Positions 15,777 to 23,038 of a stretch of 33,761 nucleotides of DNA are shown piece after piece (positions within the stretch are counted from its first letter, which is position 1; every line of letters starts with the position of its first letter). The translations under genes and the position numbers were made by a program. Below the pieces are notes generated by a model. The model did not search any database. It saw only the letters and a program-made list of their open reading frames with translations, and was not told where the DNA came from. The DNA is from Planctomicrobium sp. (GTDB lineage: Bacteria; Planctomycetota; Planctomycetia; Planctomycetales; Planctomycetaceae), in assembly GCA_030626405.1 (NCBI GenBank), contig DAOUPA010000009.1, positions 1-33,761 on the forward strand. The letters run 5' to 3'.

Positions 15777-17102
15777 CTACCAGCGAATCTTTTCATAGAT
15801 CGAGAGTAATTTTGCTCCGCGCGCTGGATTCAACTGCTTCACATGGGCGATCCGCCCACGTAGATGAGAAGCGAAATCGGGGAGCTTGTCCCGATTCTGA
15901 GTTTGTGGACCGAGCTTCATGCAATTGTGAAGGATCGCTTTCAATCGATCATAATCTTGCCGCGAGATATTCACTTTTTCATTCACGACAACACCTGTGA
16001 CGCACTGTCTTTGGCTGTTGCGAATGATTTTTCTCTTCCGCTTGTTCGCGCTGAATCGTTCACTGGTAATGATTTTGTTTGTCAGCGGAATAAAGTCGTT
16101 CAACGCCGGAATCGAAAGCCCAGGGCCGGAGAATGTGAGGTCGTCGGCGTAACGTGTGTATTTCAGGTTGTAGGCTTTTGCGAGTCCAGAGAGGCGCACA
16201 TCCAAGCCAAAGGCAGAGAGGTTCGCAATCGCCGGAGAAGTCGGTGCTCCCTGTGGCAGGTGGTGCGTCATGAACTGCCAGAGTTCCCAGTTATTGATTG
16301 GAGTATCAAGCCCCCAGGGAGGAGCCGAAGTGGTGAGCCGTGCCAGCCAGATACTGACTTCCCGGCTAAATCCCAGGCTGCGGAAGATCGCCACAACGCG
16401 AGAATACTTGACAGACGGGTAGAAACTTTCCAGGTCCTGCTTGAGAATAAACTTGCTTCCGACGTGAGGGGCAGCATTTGTCACGATGGATCGACCGCGC
16501 AGAAATCCATGGGCCGCAGGATGGGCGGGGACCAGATCGAGAATTTCGTGCAGGATTTGATGCTGAACGGCTTTGAGTTCTTGCTTAGGAGCTTCAATCA
16601 GTCGCCAGCCGCCAGAGCGTTTCTTCTTCCAGATGAAATGATAGTGCGCATCGTGTTCATCTTTGGGGCGATTCCCCTCACGCATACGATGCGTCAGCCA
16701 GACCAGTCTGCCGAGGGGAATGCCCAGCCATGCAGCAAGATCATCAGGAGTCTTTAAGTTTGGCAACCCATAGTATTCGAGCCAGCGCGGGTCAGCGTCT
16801 TGACTCAGGTCGAGAAACTGTCCACTCCGAGGTGAACAACTTGCGAAGAGATAGGGTTTGGTGGGGACAATTTCCCGGCTTATTGGCGTCTGAATCGAAT
16901 TGGGACGATATTCCAGTGGCCGTAGGGAAACTTTCGGTCGAACTTTTCGCTCTCGATAATCACGCGACCGGGTAGAAGACCGGGGCGTTTGTTGTCCGTA
17001 AGCAGTTGTTTCTATCTCGGAAGCAGGAGATTGGTGATCACTTGCGGCAGAACCGCTCGAAGAGCCGCCGAAGACGCCACGGATGAAATCAAACAATCCC
17101 AT
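15777..17102 (-). CDS. Retron reverse transcriptase with N-terminal extension
   Basis: 441 residues. RT motifs in order: RLIEAPKQELKAVQHQIL (167-184), GFLRGRSIVTNAAPHVG (199-215) with the retron-specific NAxxH (N209-H213), KQDLESFYPSV with catalytic D223, LPQGAPTSPAIANL (282-295), YTRYADDLTFSG with D320/D321, and CVTGVVVNEKVNISR with the retron VTG motif (368-370). NAxxH and VTG separate retron RTs from group II intron and DGR enzymes. Residues 1-115 are a low-complexity Ser/Arg/Pro-rich extension, reminiscent of the longer N-termini of myxobacterial retron RTs. The RT uses the RNA at 17158-17321 as primer and template to make branched msDNA. Start: ATG 17102, 55 bases after a2. No effector fusion or clear effector gene. 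Confidence 0.95.
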   Translation of the reverse strand: MGLFDFIRGVFGGSSSGSAASDHQSPASEIETTAYGQQTPRSSTRSRDYRERKVRPKVSLRPLEYRPNSIQTPISREIVPTKPYLFASCSPRSGQFLDLSQDADPRWLEYYGLPNLKTPDDLAAWLGIPLGRLVWLTHRMREGNRPKDEHDAHYHFIWKKKRSGGWRLIEAPKQELKAVQHQILHEILDLVPAHPAAHGFLRGRSIVTNAAPHVGSKFILKQDLESFYPSVKYSRVVAIFRSLGFSREVSIWLARLTTSAPPWGLDTPINNWELWQFMTHHLPQGAPTSPAIANLSAFGLDVRLSGLAKAYNLKYTRYADDLTFSGPGLSIPALNDFIPLTNKIITSERFSANKRKRKIIRNSQRQCVTGVVVNEKVNISRQDYDRLKAILHNCMKLGPQTQNRDKLPDFASHLRGRIAHVKQLNPARGAKLLSIYEKIRW

Positions 17103-17157
17103 ATTTCAGTGGCTTCCAGGCAATGGCAAACGTTCGAGTATTTTCAACGTCAAAAAA

Positions 17158-17179
17158 TGATGACCCGTGGGCTGCACAA
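17158..17179 (-). repeat. Retron a2 inverted repeat
   Basis: On the minus strand this is the 3' end of the retron RNA. Its 22 bases pair with a1 at 17300-17321 along the full length: 19 Watson-Crick pairs and three G-U wobbles. In retrons this stem brings the priming guanosine next to the template 3' region. Confidence 0.9.
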
Positions 17180-17192
17180 CGCATCCTGTGGC

Positions 17193-17234
17193 GAGAGAAC
17201 GGCACGGGAACTAGGCTTGCCGTGCCGTTCTCTC
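17193..17234 (-). repeat. msd hairpin (perfect 15-bp inverted repeat)
   Basis: GAGAGAACGGCACGG at 17193-17207 and its exact reverse complement at 17220-17234 flank a 12-nt loop, GAACTAGGCTTG on the plus strand. After reverse transcription this becomes the long stem of the msDNA. Confidence 0.95.
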
Positions 17235-17299
17235 ATCCATCGAATCTCGAACAACGTTTCTCCCATGGGGTAACCCCACAGTGTCCTTGCGGACCAAGC

Positions 17300-17321
17300 T
17301 TGTGCAACCCACAGGCCATCA
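17300..17321 (-). repeat. Retron a1 inverted repeat
   Basis: This is the 5' partner of a2 (17158-17179). The pairing stops exactly at the A of the AGC whose G (17299) is the expected 2'-OH branch point. The three non-identical positions are all G-U compatible, as expected for an RNA stem rather than a DNA repeat. Confidence 0.9.
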
Positions 17322-17332
17322 ACGTACTCTTG

Positions 17333-17362
17333 ATTATGATTCGGCCTGTAGTGATCCGTCAA
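17333..17362 (-). promoter_or_regulatory. Sigma-70-like promoter of the retron RNA
   Basis: On the minus strand TTGACG (17362-17357), an 18-base spacer and CATAAT (17338-17333) match the -35/-10 consensus at 5/6 each. The expected start, about 7 bases downstream (17325-17328), falls a few bases before a1, where a retron transcript should begin. Confidence 0.7.
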
Positions 17363-17544
17363 TACAGCCTGTTTTTGCGGAAAATGCAGTTTGTCCTGAA
17401 TGAAGACAAAATCCGAGCCCCCAAGACCCACTGTACAAATAGTCGCTATTGTCCATTTTTTGTTCGATACGTAAAATTTCACACTGAAATGCCGATGATA
17501 GGTGTATAACCTTACTGAAACGACTCTTTTCGTAGGCTGATACA

Positions 17545-18120
17545 GTGCCGCTCGTGGAAACAGATCGACAAATTCTCAACCGTTGTCTCGAAAGAGAACC
17601 CGGGGCCTGGGAGGATTTCGTAGATCGATTCCTAGGTGTTTTCATACACGTCATCGGTCACTCTGCTTACGCTCGGAGCGTGAAAGTGACTCAGGCGGAT
17701 ATCGAGGACCTCTGTTCCGAGATCTACGTCACACTTCTCAAAAACGAATTCGCGGTTCTGCGCCACTTCAAGGGACGCTCTTCACTCGCCAGCTACCTGG
17801 TCGTCGTTGCTCGTCGAATTGTGGTCAAGTCTCTCGTCAAACGTAAACAGCTCGCTGCAATGGGGCATGTCGATGCCCATCAGGCTGCGCTGAGTGTTGG
17901 TGGAGCAGACCACGTTCAACGTCTTGCCGATTCAGAAGAAGTGAAAATGATGCTCTCTCAACTTCCCGCCTCAGAAGCAAACATCGTGCGACTGTACCAC
18001 ATGGAAGGGAAGAGTTATCGAGAAATCAGTAGTGACCTCGGAATCCCGGAGAACTCCGTTGGCCCGACTCTACACCGTGCTCGTGAACGAATGAAGCAAC
18101 TCAGAGTTACCAGTGAGTAA
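17545..18120 (+). CDS. ECF-like RNA polymerase sigma factor
   Basis: 191 residues from GTG 17545. Region 2 is ADIEDLCSEIYVTLLKN with the following HFKGRSSLASYLVVVARRIV (about 50-95), the core-binding and -10 recognition part. Region 4 is the helix-turn-helix in SYREISSDLGIPENSVGPTL (about 155-175), which reads the -35 element. It directs RNA polymerase to specific promoters. No anti-sigma gene is next to it: the downstream neighbour is convergent. It is divergent from the retron, with the two starts separated by about 440 bases that hold the retron RNA and both promoters. Confidence 0.85.
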   Translation: MPLVETDRQILNRCLEREPGAWEDFVDRFLGVFIHVIGHSAYARSVKVTQADIEDLCSEIYVTLLKNEFAVLRHFKGRSSLASYLVVVARRIVVKSLVKRKQLAAMGHVDAHQAALSVGGADHVQRLADSEEVKMMLSQLPASEANIVRLYHMEGKSYREISSDLGIPENSVGPTLHRARERMKQLRVTSE

Positions 18121-18220
18121 AGAACGCACTCTAGAGGTCGCGTTGAAAGTCAAAAAAATCAGCGAGGGGGGAGCGTCAGTTCGATGGTATCTACTTTGAT
18201 GCCCCACGCCATGAGTACGC

Positions 18221-18298
18221 GCTAGCGTCGGGCGTCTTACGAGAAAGCTTGCCCCGCGCGAGGCCCGTGGCTAGCGCCATCGGCTCACAAAACGGGCC
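18221..18298. repeat. GCTAGCG-containing palindromic intergenic element
   Basis: The element has GCTAGCGTCGGGCG at 18221, then GGCCCGT (18262-18268) enclosing GGCTAGCGCC and closing with ACGGGCC (18292-18298), a 7-bp stem with a small inner palindrome. It sits between two convergent genes and resembles short palindromic repeats I associate with planctomycete intergenic DNA (memory, not verified). It may also act as a terminator without a U-run. Confidence 0.45.
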
Positions 18299-18312
18299 CA
18301 AAGTACACGGCG

Positions 18313-19272
18313 TTAGACTGGCGTCGTTCCGCTCGCGATTTTCTTCGACTCGCTTCCTGCCTGCTGAACAAAATCTACTCCGATGGCTCCTGCCCATGTG
18401 CTGGTCAGTTGCTGCGTGATCTTCCCGGGTACTTCATCGCCGATTTTATTACCATTCAAAGTTGCGACTGGCATGATGCAGTAAGTCGATGACGTGAGGA
18501 ACACTTCTTCTGCGTTGTAGACATCAAGCTCCGTTAAGTCCGTAAACGCCATCGGAATGTCAGCATCATTACAAAATTCAATCACATGGCCACGGCTGAT
18601 TCCGTCGAGAGTGCAAGAGACGCGAGGAGAGAGAACCACACCATCGTTTACAAGCATCAGATTCCCGCTGCTGGTTTCAGTCAGATTGTCATTTTCGTCG
18701 AGCAACAACGCCCTCGCGCGCGGGTTTTGTTCTCGCACCATTTGATCGGCCATTTGCCAATGTAGGCGGCTTCTCATCTTGATCCTGGGATCAAGGCTTG
18801 TGCGGGGGATTTGCCTGATTCCCGGTATGATGAGATCAACACCTTTGAGGTAGCCGTCTGCCCAGTTTCTAAATGGATGCGGAGCGGTGTACACGCAAAT
18901 CGTCGGCTTGCTGGAATCAATCAATCCGTTGGCATCACCGACAGCTTGACCAGCCGAAATGAAGATCACGATTGAAAGATCAGAGGTTTTTGGGATGAAC
19001 TGACAATTGTGTTTCGCGATCTTGTTGACCACTCTTTTGAGAGACTTGAGGCTGGGCAACCCTTTCCATTTGACCAAGGTAAGCGACTGCTGCAAGCGAT
19101 CCAAGTGTGCATCGACATCGTACGGTCGATGACCAAATGTCCGCAACCGCTCCGTGATTGTGGCACCTTGCATGATTGCGAGGTCATAGACAGGCAGCCG
19201 AGCCTGCTCAAAGGGGATGATTTCTCCGTTTAAGGAACAGACGATCCCTGGTTCGTCACTTAGTTGAGGCAT
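18313..19272 (-). CDS. Class IV PLP-dependent aminotransferase (branched-chain / D-amino acid type)
   Basis: 319 residues. Fold-type IV features: YDLAIMQGATITERLRTF near the N-terminus, the PLP lysine in DPRIKMRSRLHWQMAD (K165), the E199 region NLTETSSGNLMLV that contacts the PLP pyridine nitrogen, and SPRVSCTLDGISRGHVIEF and EVFLTSSTYCIMPV for phosphate binding. Family members are branched-chain aminotransferase, D-alanine aminotransferase and aminodeoxychorismate lyase. The exact substrate cannot be read from the sequence. Cytoplasmic and monocistronic, convergent with the sigma factor gene. Confidence 0.85.
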   Translation of the reverse strand: MPQLSDEPGIVCSLNGEIIPFEQARLPVYDLAIMQGATITERLRTFGHRPYDVDAHLDRLQQSLTLVKWKGLPSLKSLKRVVNKIAKHNCQFIPKTSDLSIVIFISAGQAVGDANGLIDSSKPTICVYTAPHPFRNWADGYLKGVDLIIPGIRQIPRTSLDPRIKMRSRLHWQMADQMVREQNPRARALLLDENDNLTETSSGNLMLVNDGVVLSPRVSCTLDGISRGHVIEFCNDADIPMAFTDLTELDVYNAEEVFLTSSTYCIMPVATLNGNKIGDEVPGKITQQLTSTWAGAIGVDFVQQAGSESKKIASGTTPV

Positions 19273-19398
19273 TATCGAGGTCTGCTTCTGAAATTTTCCC
19301 GTAGAGTCGTCACCTGATGATGAGAAATGGTATCATGCCAGCCTACAAAATTCTTCGCATGAAACACTTTGACCTCATTCGACTAACAGATCGTTACC

Positions 19399-19926
19399 AT
19401 GAAAATTGCACTCGTTCGATACGGAGCCGTTCCAGAAGTGGCTCGTTGCGGGGTTCCGGAATCGCTTCCGGTGAATCGCGATGATGAAGTGATCGTCCGG
19501 ACGCATCGTGGTCTTGAAGGAGGTAGAGTCCTCGAATTCGCAAAACCTGTTCAGGAGCCTGGGCAAACTACACCAGAGCCATCGTTTCAGATCGAACGCT
19601 TGAAAACAGACGCGGACCGTCAAGAGGAACTGAAGTTGAGAGAGCGAGTCCAGTCGGAGTTCGACGTCTGGAACGACCGGATTATTGAATGGGATCTCGA
19701 CTTGCAACTGATCGAAATGGACTGGACCATCGACGGCGAGAAGTTGGTTCTTTATGTCCTCAACGAACGCGGACCCGAATGCACAAAACTCGCCCTGCAA
19801 GCCGCTGCCGCTGGTTTAGGGGTGGTCGAAGTGCAGCCTGTTTCGTCAGAAGGTCCTGTCGCATTGCCATTAGCTGGCGGAAGCTGTGGTACTGGGGGAG
19901 GTTGCGGTTCTGGCGGATGCCATTAA
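19399..19926 (+). CDS. PSP1-domain-like protein with Cys/Gly-rich tail
   Basis: 175 residues. The N-terminus [17 protein letters not shown] resembles PSP1/RicT-type openings. The C-terminal half (about 75-150) has the helix-strand pattern of the PSP1 C-terminal domain: [49 protein letters not shown]. RicT relatives act in RNA maturation complexes in Firmicutes; a role here is inference. The protein ends [16 protein letters not shown], three cysteines and a terminal His in a Gly-rich tail, which could bind metal. The yidD gene follows after 13 bases, so they are probably co-transcribed. Confidence 0.65.
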   Translation: MKIALVRYGAVPEVARCGVPESLPVNRDDEVIVRTHRGLEGGRVLEFAKPVQEPGQTTPEPSFQIERLKTDADRQEELKLRERVQSEFDVWNDRIIEWDLDLQLIEMDWTIDGEKLVLYVLNERGPECTKLALQAAAAGLGVVEVQPVSSEGPVALPLAGGSCGTGGGCGSGGCH

Positions 19927-19939
19927 GCGAGCGTGCGTA

Positions 19940-20233
19940 ATGACTTCCGAAGAGCCCAAAACACCAACAGCCCCAGGGAACGCTAGTTTGCGCCGCTTGT
20001 TCACCTGGAGAACCTTATGGCAACTTCCATCAACCCTGCTGATTCTCTCTGTGAAGCTGTATCAAATCACTTTGGGACCGTTTTTAGGTGGTCGTTGCCG
20101 ATTTGAACCCTCATGTAGTCATTACTTCATTCAGGCAGTCAGAAAATACGGGGCAACCCGGGGAGCCATGAAAGGTCTTTTTCGGATTTGCCGTTGCCAC
20201 CCATTTCATCCGGGTGGCTATGATCCTCCGTAA
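19940..20233 (+). CDS. yidD: Membrane protein insertion efficiency factor YidD
   Basis: 97 residues from ATG 19940 (an upstream in-frame extension would overlap the previous gene). The family signature is complete: [55 protein letters not shown]. YidD is a small membrane-associated protein with an amphipathic N-terminal helix that assists YidC-dependent insertion. It is often near rpmH/rnpA/yidC, none of which is present here. It follows the PSP1-like gene closely. Confidence 0.95.
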   Translation: MTSEEPKTPTAPGNASLRRLFTWRTLWQLPSTLLILSVKLYQITLGPFLGGRCRFEPSCSHYFIQAVRKYGATRGAMKGLFRICRCHPFHPGGYDPP

Positions 20234-20622
20234 TTCCTGAACTCTCTATCTGCCATAATCGGTATAGTCGATGTCAATTCACACGGACTGTGAAGCATCA
20301 TTGAAAGTCGAGTACTTCTGTCTCCACTCTGGTCAAAGAATGCCGAAAACTGTCGATAAGGAAGGATCATTGCGAAAGGTGTTCCTGTACAATCGACTCT
20401 GTTCAACGAGTTTTGATGTGATTTTTCGCTCTACTTGTTGACAGTAGGAATTGTGCGTTCGTAGTATCGGCAGTCAGATCATTTCCCTTACGTCGTCGTA
20501 TTCTCAAAACGACTACCGGAAGGTTAAGAGGTTTCCCCTCAAAAGCTTTCGGATCCGTTGATCGTTTTGAGAGTGTTTTCAAGATATTTTCGTCCAGTCA
20601 ATTGATCCGGAATACTTCTGGT
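20234..20622 (+). other. Intergenic leader upstream of the coiled-coil gene pair
   Basis: This 389-base gap holds a good promoter (20438-20467) and so a predicted leader of about 150 bases before ATG 20623. A short GAGGTTTCCCCTC repeat near 20528 is the only structure seen. No riboswitch or RNA gene is recognised. Confidence 0.4.
20438..20467 (+). promoter_or_regulatory. Sigma-70-like promoter
   Basis: TTGACA (20438-20443), an 18-base spacer, then TAGTAT (20462-20467). The -35 is a perfect consensus and the -10 matches 4/6. It probably drives the genes at 20623-22419. Confidence 0.55.
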
Positions 20623-21282
20623 ATGACGAAATTTAGCAAAATTTTAACAGTCTTTGTGGCTGTCGCCAGTCTCGCATTTGTCGGTTTCGCCATTGCGTCC
20701 ACGTTCGGAGGTCCGGACTGGTCAGATGTGATGAATGCCGACTACTTCGATGGTTATAAAATCGCGAAGTCAGAAGGTGCGGAGCCTGTTTGGCAGGCAA
20801 CTCGCGGAAGTGACTCCGAGCAAGTTGCGAGCTCCAAGGTTCTGCCAGAAGTCCTCACTAAAGTGATGGATGAAGTTCAGCAGCAGAACCAACAAGAGTT
20901 ACAAGATCTTCAAGCTCGAGAACCTGTACTGAAAGAACGCATCAAAGTTCTTGAACAGAAGAAAGTCACCGACGAAAAAGCTCTTCAGCAACACATTGAA
21001 AGTTTACGCAAGCGGTTGAGTTCACTCTCGGATCAGGAAAGCGAGTTGACCTCAAAAGTCACTGCGACTGCTGTGGAAGCCCGAAAGATTGAGCGGCAGA
21101 TCAAATCTCGTCGAGAAGACATTTTTCGCCTCAACCAACAGGTCGAAGAATTGAAGGCGGATCTGTTTCGATTGAATGAAATTCGAGCACAGCTTCGCGA
21201 TGTTGACTTCCAGTTGAAAGAACACCTCGACCGTGCTGAACAACGCAACAATTTGCTAAACTATAATCCACCTGCGAAGTAA
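20623..21282 (+). CDS. Membrane-anchored coiled-coil protein
   Basis: 219 residues from ATG 20623; an upstream in-frame TTG at 20602 is less likely. One N-terminal helix (KILTVFVAVASLAFVGFAIAS, about residues 6-26) anchors a periplasmic or cytoplasmic coiled coil from about 80 to 205, rich in Q/E/K/L heptads (VLKERIKVLEQKK, IKSRREDIFRLNQQVEEL). It ends NNLLNYNPPAK. No family is recognised. It is followed after 54 bases by a second anchored coiled-coil gene with a similar N-terminus, suggesting an interacting pair. Confidence 0.7.
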   Translation: MTKFSKILTVFVAVASLAFVGFAIASTFGGPDWSDVMNADYFDGYKIAKSEGAEPVWQATRGSDSEQVASSKVLPEVLTKVMDEVQQQNQQELQDLQAREPVLKERIKVLEQKKVTDEKALQQHIESLRKRLSSLSDQESELTSKVTATAVEARKIERQIKSRREDIFRLNQQVEELKADLFRLNEIRAQLRDVDFQLKEHLDRAEQRNNLLNYNPPAK

Positions 21283-21336
21283 ATCCTTGTTATTTGAGTG
21301 AACCTGCTTTTACAGAGATCACTTTCGGAGTTTGAA

Positions 21337-22233
21337 ATGTCATATGTCGGTAAGATTCTGGTTGTCGTCCAGGTGGTGCTCAGCCTGTTGTTCATGGCGT
21401 TTGCGGGAGCAGTTTTCTCCATGCACCAAAACTGGAACGATAAGTACACCGCTGAAAAAGAATCAACGACACGCCTTCAGGCGAATCTCGGTGAGGTTCA
21501 AAATCAGTTAGAACTTGCCCGTTCAGATTTTGACATCAAATTCAAGCAAGAAGAATCACGAGCAACACGCTTTCAGGCTGAAAACGATGGCCTCAAAGCA
21601 CAAGTTCAACGTTTGACTACTGACGTAGAAAAGAAAGAAGCACAGCGAGAAGAACAAACAGGGCTGGCAGAATCCAAAAGTCTGGAAGCGAATTTTCGGC
21701 AGGCAGAAGCTGAAAAGCAACGAATCGAAAACGATAAGCTGCGTGTTGCTCTCGATGTCGAATCCTCCAAAGTCAGGGATCTTCAGGATCAAGTGTTCAC
21801 TCGTGATGTGACGCTCGAAGAACTGCGTAAGCAGTACAAAGGCATGCTGACGAAGATGGCATACCTTGAGCGTGTTGTCGCTGCACACAATCTGGAAACC
21901 GACCCTGACAAAGTTGCGAAGATGAAGCTTCCACCGCCTCCGGTCGATGGGCTCGTCATTGCGATCAGCAAAAATCGTGCAAACCGTGTTGAGTTCGTAG
22001 AGATTTCCATTGGTAGCGATGATGGCTTGATCGTCGGTCACGAACTTGATGTCATCCGACTCAATGCTAAAGAGAAAAGCTCAGATTGGCTCGGCCGCGT
22101 ACTCATCGTCGACGTCCAACCTGATAGCGCCGTGGGTCGTGTCGTGGTGCCAGCCAAGAATGGAATTATTGCCAATGGTGACACAGCGACATCAAAACTT
22201 GGGCAACCTGCTGTCACTCAACTTAAGAACTAA
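21337..22233 (+). CDS. Membrane-anchored coiled-coil protein with C-terminal beta domain
   Basis: 298 residues from ATG 21337 (the open frame starts at a GTG 39 bases earlier). The N-terminal anchor is KILVVVQVVLSLLFMAFAGA, like its upstream neighbour. A long coiled coil spans about 35-180. The C-terminal domain (about 205-290: NRVEFVEISIGSDDGLIVGH, GRVLIVDVQPDSAVGRVV) looks like a small beta barrel of the kind seen at the end of MreC-like envelope proteins. The function is unknown; an envelope or scaffold role is inferred from the architecture. Confidence 0.7.
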   Translation: MSYVGKILVVVQVVLSLLFMAFAGAVFSMHQNWNDKYTAEKESTTRLQANLGEVQNQLELARSDFDIKFKQEESRATRFQAENDGLKAQVQRLTTDVEKKEAQREEQTGLAESKSLEANFRQAEAEKQRIENDKLRVALDVESSKVRDLQDQVFTRDVTLEELRKQYKGMLTKMAYLERVVAAHNLETDPDKVAKMKLPPPPVDGLVIAISKNRANRVEFVEISIGSDDGLIVGHELDVIRLNAKEKSSDWLGRVLIVDVQPDSAVGRVVVPAKNGIIANGDTATSKLGQPAVTQLKN

Positions 22234-22290
22234 CTTCGGATCGACGATCCGCTTTCCTTCGCACACACATTCACTTTGGGAATCATAACA

Positions 22291-22419
22291 ATGGCACGTG
22301 GAGAAGACCCAGCACCTGATATCTACGTCGGACTCCTGTTCGTCGCTGTCGCTTCGTTGCTGTGCGGATGCATATTCCTCGCCCTCGAACTCAACAGCTA
22401 CGGCTGGAAATTCAACTAG
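22291..22419 (+). CDS. Small (42-residue) single-pass membrane protein
   Basis: ATG 22291 to TAG 22419. The sequence begins MARGEDPAPDIYVGLLF, has one hydrophobic helix (VGLLFVAVASLLCGCIFLAL, about residues 13-32), and ends ELNSYGWKFN. It lies 57 bases after the second coiled-coil gene on the same strand and just before a hairpin at 22447-22469, so it is the natural last gene of that operon. Short and easily missed by gene finders. It may be a subunit or regulator of the coiled-coil proteins (inference). Confidence 0.7.
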   Translation: MARGEDPAPDIYVGLLFVAVASLLCGCIFLALELNSYGWKFN

Positions 22420-22446
22420 ACGATCATATTGGTGAGTTCTTGTTTT

Positions 22447-22469
22447 GCAGCACACGATGAGTGTGCTGC
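22447..22469. terminator. Hairpin between convergent genes, likely terminator
   Basis: GCAGCACAC, loop GATGA, GTGTGCTGC: a perfect 9-bp stem. It is followed on the plus strand by TTGCATTT, an imperfect U-run, and lies just after the small membrane protein gene and before the end of the minus-strand mazG-like gene. Confidence 0.65.
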
Positions 22470-22475
22470 TTGCAT

Positions 22476-22793
22476 TTAAGGCTTCTCTTCAATCCCGCAC
22501 GCACAAATCATCTCGCCGCACCCCGGACAACCACGTCCATATTTGTCGATAACTGCTTGCCCTAAATCGATGTTCGCAACATTCGCAATGGTTGCCAGCC
22601 ACGCCAGAACGTCAGCAAATTCTTTGGCAAGCTCTTCCGGCGTCCCCTCTCGCAAAGCCGCTGCAAGTTCCCCCACTTCTTCCATCAGCCACATAAACGT
22701 CCCGTCGATCCCACGTTGCTCATCCTTGGACGAGTACATTGTTTGAATCAATTGTTGAAGTTCCGTCAGGGTCATCGAATTCTGCTCGCTCAT
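22476..22793 (-). CDS. MazG-like nucleotide pyrophosphohydrolase
   Basis: 105 residues from ATG 22793. The longer in-frame version starting at 22943 adds a non-protein-like stretch. Family motifs: WLMEEVGELAAAL (EExxE) and KEFADVLAWLATIAN (ExxD), the Mg-binding helices of all-alpha NTP pyrophosphatases. The C-terminus carries CPGCGEMICACG, a four-cysteine knuckle often seen in the small MazG-like subfamily. It probably cleaves non-canonical or excess NTPs in the cytoplasm. Confidence 0.88.
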   Translation of the reverse strand: MSEQNSMTLTELQQLIQTMYSSKDEQRGIDGTFMWLMEEVGELAAALREGTPEELAKEFADVLAWLATIANVANIDLGQAVIDKYGRGCPGCGEMICACGIEEKP

Positions 22794-23038
22794 GAAACGA
22801 CTTTCTAATTTTAGGGAGACAAGTGGACGTAATATGAGCCGACCGGGCGTCGCCGTCAAATGGCAAGCCTGACTCTCTTCGTGAACTTCGACAGATCGTG
22901 AAGTACTCGTTCTTACCGTCACAGTTCGGCAGGACATCCCCACAGAAAGGAGACGCCCCTCTGTAGCGTTGCAGTCCGAGCCACCTCAGGACATGATATC
23001 GAAATAATCACCCCGAGACGTTCAGATGAGACCTACCG

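Larger units (their letters stand above)
17158..17321 (-). ncRNA. Retron msr-msd RNA
   Basis: Read 5' to 3' on the minus strand: a1 (17321-17300), then AGC with the likely branch G at 17299. Three msr hairpins follow: GTCC-GCAA-GGAC (17294-17283), TGGGG-TTA-CCCCA (17278-17266) and TCGA-GAT-TCGA (17250-17240). The msd hairpin, GAGAGAACGGCACGG paired with CCGTGCCGTTCTCTC around a 12-nt loop, lies at 17234-17193, and a2 at 17179-17158 closes the structure. This is the canonical retron order, with a1 upstream, msd near a2 and the RT gene 55 bases downstream. Predicted cDNA begins near 17180 and is roughly 60-75 nt (estimate). No significant ORF is needed to explain the stretch. Confidence 0.93.

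Noticed and set aside
15864-16757. 297-codon plus-strand ORF antisense to the retron RT
   Set aside because: A shadow frame; the minus strand carries complete RT motifs.
17193-17234. The perfect 15-bp inverted repeat as an intrinsic terminator or an IS end
   Set aside because: No U-run follows on either strand and no transposase is nearby. Its place between the msr hairpins and a2 identifies it as the msd stem.
17123-17509. Plus-strand ORF of 128 codons and minus-strand ORF of 110 codons (17150-17482) across the retron RNA
   Set aside because: Both run through the a1/a2, msr and msd structures and have no protein-like character. The RNA gene explains the sequence.
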